In this document: positions 44,636 to 52,833 of the stretch, piece after piece | Layout of the letters: each line of letters opens with the position of its first letter | How positions within the stretch are numbered: the stretch's first letter is position 1 | Origin: Mucilaginibacter aquariorum | GTDB taxonomy: Bacteria > Bacteroidota > Bacteroidia > Sphingobacteriales > Sphingobacteriaceae | NCBI RefSeq assembly: GCF_024498135.1 | Contig: NZ_JANHOH010000001.1 | Coordinates: 186,001-250,000, forward strand | Direction: 5' to 3' | DNA: 64,000 bases | Translations under genes and position numbers: made by a program | Notes under the pieces: model-generated | Seen by the model: only the letters and a program-made list of their open reading frames with translations | What the model was told of the DNA's origin: nothing | Database searches by the model: none

Positions 44636-45124
44636 TTATAATTTGAAAGAATAACTGATACCAGGCGTAGGACTAATTTTGAAAGACAGGTCTTTGGCAG
44701 TCACACCGATGGCCCCGATGCGCAGGTTCAGGCCCTTCCATACCATCCAGCGGTAACCCAGTTCCACACCCATGGCGTCTTTACCTTGATAGTCACGGTT
44801 CAGGCCGCGCATATAGGAGGCACCACTATAAAATGCCGACGGTAATTCGCCCTTCCCACTCGGGAAAAACCAAAAGGTATAACCCACTTTCACAAAATTG
44901 GTGTACTCGCTCTTTTTAAAAGCGGTCGTGTAATAACCTGCATGCGCCGAGGACTGGCCGATGCGATATTCGATACCGATCGACGGGTTGCGGAACCCGT
45001 TTACGCTCAATTCGTTGTTGGAGAATTTGCTTTGCGAGAAAGCTGCTGTGGCTGCTACTATCAGCAGGAAAGTAAAGGTTAACTGTTTTATATCGTTTTG
45101 TTTAACGATGCAAAGGTCAGTCAA
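44636..45124 (-). CDS. Predicted outer-membrane barrel protein
   Basis: A 162-residue exported protein of unrecognised family. A signal-like segment (LTFTFLLIVAATAAFSQ) ends near residue 31, unusually far in, because 12 residues precede the hydrophobic core. The codon before KQLTF is ATA, so a lost ATG start is possible. The mature part alternates aromatic strands (GIEYRIGQSSAHAGYYTTAF, KVGYTFWFFPSG, GVELGYRWMVWKGLNLRIG) and ends ISYSFKL, typical of small outer-membrane barrels. It lies 39 bases after a Crp/Fnr regulator gene on the same strand. Confidence 0.7.
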   Translation of the reverse strand: MTDLCIVKQNDIKQLTFTFLLIVAATAAFSQSKFSNNELSVNGFRNPSIGIEYRIGQSSAHAGYYTTAFKKSEYTNFVKVGYTFWFFPSGKGELPSAFYSGASYMRGLNRDYQGKDAMGVELGYRWMVWKGLNLRIGAIGVTAKDLSFKISPTPGISYSFKL

Positions 45125-45163
45125 TAAAAAAGGGGAACATCGGACATATGTCCTAAAGTGATG

Positions 45164-45727
45164 TTAACTGATATTTCTTCGGATGCGGCTTAAATGCCGC
45201 GAAGTGATACCGAGCATGGATGACAAATGCTGCAAAGGAATCTGCTGTAATAAGTGCGGTTCCCTGGTCAGCAGCTTTTCGTAGCGTTGCTCCGCGGTGA
45301 GCACGATCAAGTCGTGGCGGCTTTCGTCAATACCGCAAATAGACTGCTCCAGCAGGGAGATGTAAAAATCTTTAAAGGCAGGAATGGTCTGCACTAGTTG
45401 TTTAAGGTTGGTTTTGCTGATCGCCAAAATACTGCCGGCCGTTATTGCCCGGATGTTCTCCAACGAGGGCTTTTCGCTGATAAAGCTCATGACGGAAGCG
45501 ACCCAGGTGCCGGCAAGGGAAACATAGCTGGTCACCTCACCGCCGTCCCTGATGACATAATATTGGAACATACCGGTATCGACCAGGCCAATATACTTGC
45601 TGGTTTTGCCCTCCATGACAAACAGGTCGTTCTTGTCAAATGACTGTAAGACAAAGGCGCCGGCTAGGGCGTCCAGGTCCGCATCTTTAAAACCCATGCG
45701 CTGAAAATATGTCCTTACCTTTTCCAC
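45164..45727 (-). CDS. Crp/Fnr family transcriptional regulator
   Basis: A 187-residue regulator. Residues about 15-120 are a cyclic-nucleotide-binding-like barrel (FDKNDLFVMEGKTSKYIGLVDTGMFQYYV, SYVSLAGTWVASVMSF). Residues about 145-187 hold a helix-turn-helix with LQHLSSMLGITSRHLSRIRR as the recognition region. There is no Fe-S cysteine cluster and the cAMP-contact residues are not conserved, as in many Bacteroidota members. Probably controls the neighbouring membrane-protein genes. Confidence 0.88.
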   Translation of the reverse strand: MEKVRTYFQRMGFKDADLDALAGAFVLQSFDKNDLFVMEGKTSKYIGLVDTGMFQYYVIRDGGEVTSYVSLAGTWVASVMSFISEKPSLENIRAITAGSILAISKTNLKQLVQTIPAFKDFYISLLEQSICGIDESRHDLIVLTAEQRYEKLLTREPHLLQQIPLQHLSSMLGITSRHLSRIRRNIS

Positions 45728-45767
45728 GATTTCTTAAAAATAGAGAAATTTTTGGTAATAGGATGAC

Positions 45768-46133
45768 CTATGTTTTCTTTTGAAATAATACATAGGTTAG
45801 TAAGAGCACGCCAAACACAAAGCCGGACTTGATGCAGTCGCTGTAGCTCGCTATGGCCAACCCCGATATAAAAGCGAAGATCAGGTCAAAGGTGAACCCG
45901 GCAAAGGCCCATTCTTTTAGGCGTTTGAACCTGGGTTGCAATAAAGCCATCACGCCCATTAGTTTTGAAATGCCTAAGGCCAGGATGAAGTAAGGCGGGT
46001 AACCCATTTGCAGGGTCTTCTGATAGGTAACCGGGTTTTTGGTGATCTCCAAATAGCCGCTGATAAAAAAAAATACGGCCAGTAAGATCAATAATGTCAA
46101 ATACAGCCTATTGTTCTTTTTGGGATTTTCCAT
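45768..46133 (-). CDS. DoxX family membrane protein
   Basis: A 121-residue protein with four hydrophobic helices. The DoxX-type pattern is visible: LLILLAVFFFISGYLEITKNP, MGYPPYFILALGISKLMGVMALL, LKEWAFAGFTFDLIFAFISGLA and FVFGVLLLTYVLF. Its start overlaps the 3' end of the upstream CPBP fragment by 26 bases, which suggests translational coupling. DoxX proteins are small integral membrane proteins whose substrate is generally unclear. Confidence 0.88.
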   Translation of the reverse strand: MENPKKNNRLYLTLLILLAVFFFISGYLEITKNPVTYQKTLQMGYPPYFILALGISKLMGVMALLQPRFKRLKEWAFAGFTFDLIFAFISGLAIASYSDCIKSGFVFGVLLLTYVLFQKKT

Positions 46134-46518
46134 AACGTATTAATTTTTTGTTTTTAATGTTTAAATACATGAAGATGCCGGCGGCGATCGGGCAGAAGAT
46201 CTTCGCCTGGATTGTGCCTTCCGGTCCGAACTTTCCGCCGATGATGAATCCGGGACCGGTGAGCTGCGTCGTTAACCAACTGCTGGTCGAGTCGTTGCCC
46301 GAAGTGACGGCGCCCAAGACGCCGGACTGGACAAAATTCCACGCAAAGTGGATGGCGATGGGCAACCATAAAATGCAAGAATAAACATAAGCTGATCCCA
46401 ACAACAGTCCTGCTTCGATAGCATGGACAGCCTGGTAAAGCGCCAGGGTCGGGGTCGACACAAGGGTGAGCAGGTAACCTATCCCTGCTACCGGCACGGT
46501 TTTGCGGTTTGGGCTCAT
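46108..46518 (-). pseudogene. C-terminal fragment of a CPBP (Abi/CAAX) intramembrane protease
   Basis: A 136-residue frame that matches only the end of a CPBP-family membrane protease. GLLLGSAYVYSCILWLPIAI, HFAWNFVQSGVLG (third conserved motif, HxxxN) and GGKFGPEGT are clear. The preceding motifs, EExxxR and FxxxH, which carry catalytic residues, are missing, and the frame starts at the ATGA overlap with the outer-membrane protein gene. It is therefore most likely a 5'-truncated, inactive copy, although a translated short membrane protein cannot be excluded. Confidence 0.65.
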
Positions 46519-47171
46519 TTCCCTGCGAATGGATTGGTCTTCCAGGCTTTGGAAACATGGATGCTGATCACAAAGCTGCGGTTATACATTTCCTGTCCGT
46601 AGGAAATATTGGTCAGACCATAATTATAGCGCAGGTCGAGCGTGACCCTTTTGGTTTTGGTATGAAGGGTATAGCCCCCACCCGCCTGTAGGCCGGCTTC
46701 GAGGCGCCTGAAGCCAGCAGCCCCAAATGACAGATCAGTAGTTTGGTCATTGATATTATTGGTGCCATAAAAGTTATAGGCAATAGATGGTCCGGCATTG
46801 ATATGGAACGCACTGATGTGAAAACGCGCCAGTAAGGGCAGTTCAAAACTGTATAAACGGATGGTGGAAGCCCGACTGGTTAAGGGATTACCGTCTTTCA
46901 ATTTTCCGCCTTTCATCGAGAAATAGAATTCAGACACCAGCGAAAATGCTGGCGTGATGCCTGCCTGGAAAGAGATGCCGATTTGGGCACCCAATACCGA
47001 TTTTTTATAGTCGCTTAAAGCGCTGTTGCCTGCACCGTAATTGAGATTAGTGCTGACTAAATTGATCACAGGGTCTAAATAGGTTTTGGCTGTTTTAACC
47101 GTGTCATGGCTTTGGCCAAAGGCGCAAATGGACAGGAGGATCAGCAATGCTGAGGATAAGATTTTTTTCAC
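46515..47171 (-). CDS. Outer-membrane beta-barrel protein (porin-like, OMP_b-brl type)
   Basis: A 218-residue exported protein. Signal peptide about residues 1-19 (ending AFG). The body shows regular barrel strands: GAQIGISFQAGITPAFSLVSEFYFS, SFELPLLARFHISAFHINAGPSIAYNFYG, LEAGLQAGGGYTLHTK and VTLDLRYNYGLTNI, of the small Bacteroidota porin-like type. The stop overlaps the next start (ATGA). It is 115 bases downstream of the LytTR regulator gene on the same strand and may be its target; this is inference. Confidence 0.82.
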   Translation of the reverse strand: MKKILSSALLILLSICAFGQSHDTVKTAKTYLDPVINLVSTNLNYGAGNSALSDYKKSVLGAQIGISFQAGITPAFSLVSEFYFSMKGGKLKDGNPLTSRASTIRLYSFELPLLARFHISAFHINAGPSIAYNFYGTNNINDQTTDLSFGAAGFRRLEAGLQAGGGYTLHTKTKRVTLDLRYNYGLTNISYGQEMYNRSFVISIHVSKAWKTNPFAGK

Positions 47172-47286
47172 TTTCTTTTGATTTGTTTTTTTCTAAACCA
47201 AAAGTATCTGAATGACTTAGGTTGCTAAATTCTGTTATGCCAAACAACCCCTAATGTCTGCCTATGGGTAGTTTTCATCTGCAAGA

Positions 47287-47982
47287 CTATGCCCGGCTAT
47301 TGATGAGTTGGAAGAAAGTTTCTTTATAGGTATCGGAAACCGGGATGAGCTGGTCGGCGATCTTGATCCGGCTGCGTTCGATGGATTCGATCTTGCTTAC
47401 CGCGATCATAAATGACTTATGTACCCTGCAGACGAGGCTGGCCGGGATCAATCGTTCAAATTCGCTGAAATTCTGCAGGGTCATCACCTTTTTGGTGGTG
47501 GTATGGATCCGCCGGTAATCCCGCATGCCTTCTATATAAATGATCTCGCTGATCATAATCTTTTCCAACCGGTTCTCGGTTTTCACAAAGATGAAATCAG
47601 CGTGATTATCGGTTTTTTTTTGCGTTAAGTTTTCCTGCGCTTTATTCACCGCCTGCAGGAAGCGGTGGAAGGTAAAGGGCTTTAGTAAGTAATCGGTGAT
47701 CTGTAATTCATAGCCCTTTAGTGCGTACTCCTGATAAGCGGTGGTGATGATCACCTGGCTGCTGATCTTCGAGCTTTCCAGTAACTCTATGCCGGTCAGT
47801 TCATCCATGTTGATATCCAGGAAGAGCAGGTCAACCTTGTTGTTGTTCAGGTAATTCAGCCCGGTGAGGGCGTTATCGAACGTCGCACTTAAATGCAAAA
47901 AAGGAACCTTTTCTACAAAGTCCTTTGTCTTTTCCAGCGCCAGAGGCTCATCTTCGATAATAATACAGCTCAGTTTATCCAT
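47287..47982 (-). CDS. LytTR-family response regulator
   Basis: A 231-residue regulator with an N-terminal receiver domain (acidic pair Glu10/Asp11, phosphoacceptor Asp56 in LLFLDINMDE, Lys in LLKPFTFHRF near 103) and a C-terminal LytTR DNA-binding domain from about residue 130 (FIFVKTENRLEKIMISEIIYIEGMRDY, FSEFERLIPASLVCRVHKSFMIAVSKI). The start overlaps the kinase 3' end by 8 bases, so they form a two-component pair. The genes downstream on this strand are probable targets. Confidence 0.93.
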   Translation of the reverse strand: MDKLSCIIIEDEPLALEKTKDFVEKVPFLHLSATFDNALTGLNYLNNNKVDLLFLDINMDELTGIELLESSKISSQVIITTAYQEYALKGYELQITDYLLKPFTFHRFLQAVNKAQENLTQKKTDNHADFIFVKTENRLEKIMISEIIYIEGMRDYRRIHTTTKKVMTLQNFSEFERLIPASLVCRVHKSFMIAVSKIESIERSRIKIADQLIPVSDTYKETFFQLINSRA

Positions 47983-49042
47983 TGGGAATCATTAGATCAA
48001 TTGAATATAGTTCATTGGTTTTATCTACCCGTAAGCTGTGCTTGCCTTTATACAGCAAGTCCAGGCGCTTACGGATCAGTTCGTTGCCCAAACCGCTGTC
48101 AGGTTGCCGGGCTGAGGGTCGCGGATCGAATTTATTTGCACAGAGCAAGCGGACATTATCATCATTGACAAAAATGTCGATCGTGATAGCGTTCTCGATC
48201 TTCTTATTGTTAGTATGCTTAAAAGCATTTTCAATAAAGGGAATAAACACCATCGGGGCTATCAATTTATTACCCATTACGCCCGTGACCGAGAAGTTTA
48301 CATAATTCTGGTTAGCGGTCCTGATCTTTTGCAGGGCGATATATTTCTCCAGGTATTCCACTTCCTTGTGGAGCAGGATCTGTTCGGTCTTGGTTTCGTA
48401 CAAAATGAAGCGCATAATGCCTGACAATTGGTTCAGGTAATTGGAGGCTTTCACCGCGTCTTTCAAGATCAGCGCATCAATATTATTGATCGTATTAAAC
48501 AATAAATGCGGATCCAGCTGGGATTTGACCAGCGCCATTTCCATTTCGTAGTTTTTTTCCTTTAACAGTTCTTTCAGCCTGATCTCGGACACCCAGGTAG
48601 TAAATCCTTTAATACTTAAAGCGATCACGCCAGCAATCAGGTTGATAAAAGAAGTAACCATGATCACCTTGACGGCGGTGCTGCGCCCGTTCTTACCGCC
48701 CTCGTCCATGTCTAATACCCGGCCGGTTTCAATCAGGTAGCGATGCAGGATATAAGATAACACGGCCGCGCCAACGGCGATTGCCAGTCCAAAGGCCAGC
48801 GCCAGCCAAAATTTACGTTGTTGCAGGTATTTGGGAAACAAAACTAAATAATATAAGATGTAAGTGATCGCGGATGGCAGGATGGCAAAAAGGAAAAGGT
48901 TCTTGAAAGCATTGGTCATCCGCGCGACGTGATCGCCCGCAGGCGGGCTGCTCTTGTTGTAAAGCGCGATCAGGATGCCGATCAAAATGAAATAACAGGC
49001 CCAGAAACCGATATTCAAAAGAATGGCAAAGTATTTTTTCAT
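47975..49042 (-). CDS. LytS-like sensor histidine kinase (His_kinase/PF06580 type)
   Basis: A 355-residue membrane kinase with four N-terminal hydrophobic helices (about residues 4-25, 45-70, 75-95, 120-145). The phosphoacceptor region is LVKSQLDPHLLFNTINNIDAL, the N box PFIENAFKHTNNKK and the G box GLGNELIRKRLDLLYKG. The ATG at 49042 starts right before the first helix; an in-frame ATG at 49084 would add 14 residues. It passes phosphate to the LytTR regulator encoded next. Confidence 0.92.
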   Translation of the reverse strand: MKKYFAILLNIGFWACYFILIGILIALYNKSSPPAGDHVARMTNAFKNLFLFAILPSAITYILYYLVLFPKYLQQRKFWLALAFGLAIAVGAAVLSYILHRYLIETGRVLDMDEGGKNGRSTAVKVIMVTSFINLIAGVIALSIKGFTTWVSEIRLKELLKEKNYEMEMALVKSQLDPHLLFNTINNIDALILKDAVKASNYLNQLSGIMRFILYETKTEQILLHKEVEYLEKYIALQKIRTANQNYVNFSVTGVMGNKLIAPMVFIPFIENAFKHTNNKKIENAITIDIFVNDDNVRLLCANKFDPRPSARQPDSGLGNELIRKRLDLLYKGKHSLRVDKTNELYSIDLMIPNG

Positions 49043-49142
49043 AATTACCTGTAAATGTCTTGCTTTAATCCCGTATTGCAACATTTAATATGCAAACCGC
49101 CCATATATGTCTGCCAAACTGGCGGTTTGCTCAGCAAGATCA

Positions 49143-49628
49143 TTACGATTTGATGATCTGCCCGGTATGCGCACCAAACAGGCTTTTGCGAAAGGCGTGT
49201 TCGAGTTGCTGCATGGCGGTGGGAATCTCGCTGGGAAAGTAAGGGAAATATTGCGGTGAGTCTTCAATCACCGTCGGGCTGACCGCGTTGATGCGGATAC
49301 CGTTTCCCAGTTCAATAGCCGCAGCGCGGACAAATCCTTCTACGGCGCCGTTGGCAGCCGAGGCACTCGCGATATTCTTTTGGGCTCATCGGTCAAAGCC
49401 TCGGTGATCAAGGTAAAGAAACCTTTCGGCTTAATGTAATACTGGCCGATAAGGACCAGGTTGATCTAGCCCATCATTTTGCCTTCCACCCCTTTGCGGA
49501 ATTCGGCATTGCCCATTGTTGACCAGAGGCCGACATAAGTGGGCCTGCAGTAGAGATGAACGCGTTAAATGCGCCTGCCTGTTTGAACATGTTTTCAATG
49601 GCGGCTGTCGAGGTGATATCCGCAAATT
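49143..49628 (-). pseudogene. Short-chain dehydrogenase, truncated and multiply disrupted
   Basis: Pieces of one SDR protein can be read in changing frames. From the 5' side: DITSTAAIENMFKQAGAF and ISTAG; then, after a shift near 49535, MGNAEFRKGVEGKMMG, a TAG stop at 49466-49468, INLVLIGQYYIKPKGFFTLI; then, after a second shift near 49377, ASAANGAVEGFVRAAAIEL and GIRINAVSPTVIEDS, ending in TAA. The N-terminal Rossmann strand (TGxxxGIG) is absent because the frame abuts the methyltransferase stop. With a truncation, two shifts and a nonsense codon this is certainly a dead gene. Confidence 0.85.
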
Positions 49629-50243
49629 TTATTGTTTAATGCCGACAAAGCGAACGATGGCGCTTTTGCCACGGTGATATTGTCCTTCCAGCAATGTGGT
49701 CTCTATTTCTTCCAGCAGTTGGATGGTATAATTGGGAAAGTCGGTCTGTAATTCTGCTGCTGAAAAAAGCATGGCCAATTCCGTGGGACCTCCGACTTCC
49801 GGATTGACTTGTCTGAGTTCCAGGTGCGCCTTGCTGAAGGCTTCGAAAATAATGACGCCGCCGGGCTTCAGATAGCGGTCAAGCTGGCGATGCAACCTGG
49901 ATTTTTGATCTGCTGGAAAATGAGCATAGATCAAACCAATGGCATCGAAAGCATTTGCTTCAAATTGAAGCGTATTTAGATCACCAACGATATAATTTAA
50001 ATCAACCTGCTGTGTTGCCGCTAGCACTAAAGCTTTATCGCGGCCTGCACTGCTCAGGTCGCAAGCTGTTACCTGCCAGCCCAAAGTGGCTGCAAAAACG
50101 CCGTTCCGGCCTTCGCCGTCGGCAGGCATTAAAATGGCGCAGGGACGTAGTCTTTGTAATTGTTCGGCGAAAAAAAGGTTCGGTTCGGTGCCATAGGCAT
50201 ACGCGGGATCGTTGTAACGCGCATCCCAGAATTGTTTGTCCAT
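49629..50243 (-). CDS. Class I SAM-dependent methyltransferase (TehB-like)
   Basis: A 204-residue methyltransferase. It opens with FWDARYNDPAYAYGTEPN, characteristic of the TehB/thiopurine-type group. SAM motif I is diverged (ILMPADGEGRNGVFAA), followed by VTACDLSSAGRDKAL, FDAIGLIYAHFPAD and DRYLKPGGVIIFEAFSKAHL. The gene appears intact. It ends exactly where the SDR remnant begins on the same strand, which marks the truncation junction. Confidence 0.87.
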   Translation of the reverse strand: MDKQFWDARYNDPAYAYGTEPNLFFAEQLQRLRPCAILMPADGEGRNGVFAATLGWQVTACDLSSAGRDKALVLAATQQVDLNYIVGDLNTLQFEANAFDAIGLIYAHFPADQKSRLHRQLDRYLKPGGVIIFEAFSKAHLELRQVNPEVGGPTELAMLFSAAELQTDFPNYTIQLLEEIETTLLEGQYHRGKSAIVRFVGIKQ

Positions 50244-50708
50244 ATTTAAAATTCTGCTATAATTAATTGTTTACTAATGGCCATCCCTGTCGCGGTGCCG
50301 GTAGCGACCGCATTAGCGAGCGGCGATCGGTTTGATTTTTGTGGTCATTGCATTAAATATTGATACCACAAAGTTACCGTCGATAGGAACCGGCGGATAG
50401 GACAATAGCGGGATTGAATGGGCTTTATTTGAAATTTTTGCGGAAGGCTTCGAGCGAAAAGCCAGCTTGCTTTTAAAGAAAGTTATCGTTGATATATTAA
50501 AGATGGTAATAGGAAAGACTTGGTTTGGATAAAATTTCCCAAAAGATCCCTCTACACAGTTTATATCTATAACGTGATCTTTAACAAATCGTTTAGCTTT
50601 TACAAGATTGTCGCAATTTACCCCAAAAATGTTTCTAACAGCCCTTATATCCCCGCAACAAATCATTTATTTTGGGGTTAATAAAATACCTGAAAAACTA
50701 AATTAAAA
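50244..50708. other. Gene-free stretch between methyltransferase and VOC protein
   Basis: No convincing gene. A minus-strand open frame at 50313-50666 (117 codons) has no recognisable domain, an odd composition and no obvious ribosome-binding context, so I leave it out. The left part (50280-50325) is G+C-rich, the rest AT-richer, suggesting a patchwork of remnants. Divergent promoters for both neighbours must lie here. Confidence 0.5.
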
Positions 50709-51692
50709 ATGATGGTACCGATCAAACCACACCTATGGTTCGACAGCCAGGCAAAGGAAGCTGCCGAATTTTATACAGGCTTACTGCCAGAATCGACAGT
50801 AACTTATGTAAACCAATTGCATAATACGCCCTCAGGCGATTGTGATATCGTGGAGTTTACCTTAGCCGGGCAACCCTTTATGGCGATCAGTGCCGGGCCG
50901 CTGTTCAAGTTCAACCCGTCTATTTCCTTTATGGTTCATTTTGATACGGCAACCCATTTGGATGAGGTCTGGAACAAACTCGTAGTGGGCGGTAAGGTGA
51001 TGATGGCACTGGATAGCTACCCGTTCAACGATCGTTATGGCTGGCTCGCTGATAAATATGGCGTTTCCTGGCAGCTCCTGCTTAAGAATTCGGGCGAGCA
51101 GAGACCGGTAGTTATGCCATCGTTGCTATTTACCGAAGCGATGGCCGGCAAAGCAGGTGAAGCTATCGATTTTTATTGCTCGATATTCAAGGATAGCAAG
51201 CGGGGTACCACTGCGCCGCGCCCGCAGGATATAGGGCCGGATAAAGCGGGTACTTTAATGTACGCTGATTTTTTCATTAATGGTACCTGGCTGGTGGCGA
51301 TGGATAGCGCCCATCCGCATGATTTTGTTTTCAATGAAGCGGTATCGCTGTTGATTTCCTGTGAAACGCAGGAGGAGATCGACTATTATTTCTCCGCGCT
51401 TTCCGCTGATCCTAAGTCCGAGCAATGCGGCTGGCTAAAGGATAAATTTGGTATTTCCTGGCAGGTAACATCAACTTTAATGGCAGACGTGTTCCGGAAG
51501 GGCACCCGTGAACAGATCGACCGCGTGACGCAAGGCATTCATGCCGATGAAAAAGATCGACCTGGCAGTCCTGAAACGGGCTTATCAGGGGGAATAATCC
51601 TATTCATAAAATCACCATATGAATGCTTATTTCACCAATCAAAAAGCCACGCTAATTTAGGTATCGTTTATATGATCCCTCATTTTGTTTAG
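50709..51692 (+). CDS. Two-domain VOC/PhnB-like protein with C-terminal frameshift
   Basis: A 327-residue frame holding two PhnB-type vicinal-oxygen-chelate domains: IKPHLWFDSQAKEAAEFYTG (residues 4-23), YGWLADKYGVSWQLLLKN, then LLFTEAMAGKAGEAIDFYCSIF and CGWLKDKFGISWQVTSTL. After VTQ at about residue 275 the expected ending is lost. The other frame from 51535 continues with AFMPMKKIDLAVLKRAYQG and stops at 51597, so one extra G in the GG at 51534-51535 shifts the frame and adds about 50 unrelated residues. Such proteins are often annotated 3-demethylubiquinone-methyltransferase-like; enzymatic role unknown. Confidence 0.8.
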   Translation: MMVPIKPHLWFDSQAKEAAEFYTGLLPESTVTYVNQLHNTPSGDCDIVEFTLAGQPFMAISAGPLFKFNPSISFMVHFDTATHLDEVWNKLVVGGKVMMALDSYPFNDRYGWLADKYGVSWQLLLKNSGEQRPVVMPSLLFTEAMAGKAGEAIDFYCSIFKDSKRGTTAPRPQDIGPDKAGTLMYADFFINGTWLVAMDSAHPHDFVFNEAVSLLISCETQEEIDYYFSALSADPKSEQCGWLKDKFGISWQVTSTLMADVFRKGTREQIDRVTQGIHADEKDRPGSPETGLSGGIILFIKSPYECLFHQSKSHANLGIVYMIPHFV

Positions 51693-51768
51693 CTAGCCAA
51701 TTTCTTCAAATCCTGCAAAAAATGGTTCAAAAATTGTGCTGTTAAGACGACAGAAATCAATACCAAAT

Positions 51769-51802
51769 CAAACCCTGTAAATCAGAAGATTTACAGGGTT
51801 TG
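51769..51802 (+). terminator. Hairpin, probable terminator
   Basis: Perfect 15-bp stem CAAACCCTGTAAATC and complement with AGAA loop, but no long T tract after it. Its lead-in ATACCAAATCAAACCC resembles that of the hairpin after tRNA-Pro copy 1. Confidence 0.6.
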
Positions 51803-51868
51803 CACTTTATAACCCCTCCCTGAAATACCAATAAAGATCATTGTTTCTCTACCTGTTTGATACCAAAC

Positions 51869-51913
51869 CGTACACCTTAAATCTAAAACTTAATTTTAGA
51901 TTTAAGGTGTACG
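51869..51913. repeat. 20-bp perfect inverted repeat without T tract
   Basis: CGTACACCTTAAATCTAAAA and its exact complement are separated by CTTAA. No T run follows on either strand, so it is not a typical terminator. It lies between two other long hairpins. Confidence 0.7.
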
Positions 51914-51961
51914 AAAGTGATATATTTAACTGATCGGGTTGCTGAATGCCTTGGTACTAAG

Positions 51962-52009
51962 GTATATAAACAAACGACCCGGCCTAAGACGGGTCGTTTG
52001 TTTATATAC
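51962..52009 (-). terminator. Long hairpin, probable terminator of the minus-strand phosphatase locus
   Basis: A perfect 20-bp stem (core ATAAACAAACGACCCG and complement) with an 8-base loop lies 17 bases beyond the stop of the acid-phosphatase gene. It is likely to end that transcript. Confidence 0.65.
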
Positions 52010-52026
52010 TGGTTCAATTACTTTTG

Positions 52027-52833
52027 TTATTCATAACGCAATAGCGTATTTAATGCCGCATTTTTATCCTTTTCTGAAGCTGCATTTTTGGGATACAACT
52101 TATCTTCCCAGGTTCCATACATCGCATTAGGAAGAACAATAAAATGATTGCCGAAGTTGTTAGCGCTTACACTGGCTTTTTCACTGCGTTGGTTGTAAGT
52201 TAAGCCATCAAATAGCTTACTGAAGTCACCCAGATTGTCACCGATGAACAGTACAACATCATAGTTTTTAGTGATCTGCAGTCGTCTGCTTTCCTTGCTT
52301 GAGTTTTGTCCGTTAAGTAACAACAAATGCGAAGAATCGGCATTTGGCAAATTGAATTTTTGCAGGTTTTTAATTGTAGGCGTTTGCTCAACCTGGAAAC
52401 GATTGGTAATATAAAAGACAGTTACCCCGCGGCTTTGCGCATACTTTAAAAAATTGTATGCGCCGGGTACTGTATCGCAGCGGATCTCCGCTGTCCAGCT
52501 TATCCAGGTAGAATCGGAGTAAGTATTGCCTTTGCTCGCCTGCCTGACAAAATAGGGGCTATTGTCTAAAACCGTTTCGTCGATATCTGTGATAATAGCT
52601 TTGGGTTTTTGTCTTTTTTTTGCGATGAATTCGTCTAAACGTATCTTAGCCAAATTATAAGCCTGGTAAGTCAGGGCTCTATATTCTCCCGCACGTTGTT
52701 GCCATAACGCGCCCCATGCCGGCCCGGCGGGCAGCAGGGGAATGTTTTTTTCCTGTGGGGCAGTTTGACAAAATCCTGCTTTGGTACCTACTGCCAGTAA
52801 AAAAGTGATGAGATAGATATGATGTGCTTTCAT
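52027..52833 (-). CDS. HAD-type acid phosphatase (class B / lipoprotein e(P4)-like)
   Basis: A 268-residue exported phosphatase. Signal peptide about residues 1-22 (ending GFCQ). The catalytic HAD motif is IITDIDETVLDNSPYF with Asp83 and Asp85; WISWTAE, VFYITNRFQ (motif II region) and VLFIGDNLGDFSKLF (motif IV) follow. The chosen ATG overlaps the stop of the upstream phosphatase (TAATG). It would release phosphate from nucleotides or similar esters in the periplasm, working with the alkaline phosphatase and the SusC/SusD pair encoded upstream. Confidence 0.92.
   Translation of the reverse strand: MKAHHIYLITFLLAVGTKAGFCQTAPQEKNIPLLPAGPAWGALWQQRAGEYRALTYQAYNLAKIRLDEFIAKKRQKPKAIITDIDETVLDNSPYFVRQASKGNTYSDSTWISWTAEIRCDTVPGAYNFLKYAQSRGVTVFYITNRFQVEQTPTIKNLQKFNLPNADSSHLLLLNGQNSSKESRRLQITKNYDVVLFIGDNLGDFSKLFDGLTYNQRSEKASVSANNFGNHFIVLPNAMYGTWEDKLYPKNAASEKDKNAALNTLLRYE

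Noticed and set aside
50313..50666. Minus-strand open frame of 117 codons
   Set aside because: No recognisable domain, unusual residue composition, overlap with a patchwork non-coding region and no start context; more likely chance.
51705..51716. TTCAAATCCTGC as a definite attachment site matching tRNA-Pro
   Set aside because: Only 12 bases with one mismatch and no match in the flanking acceptor part; kept as a weak hint within the island finding but not listed as an att feature.
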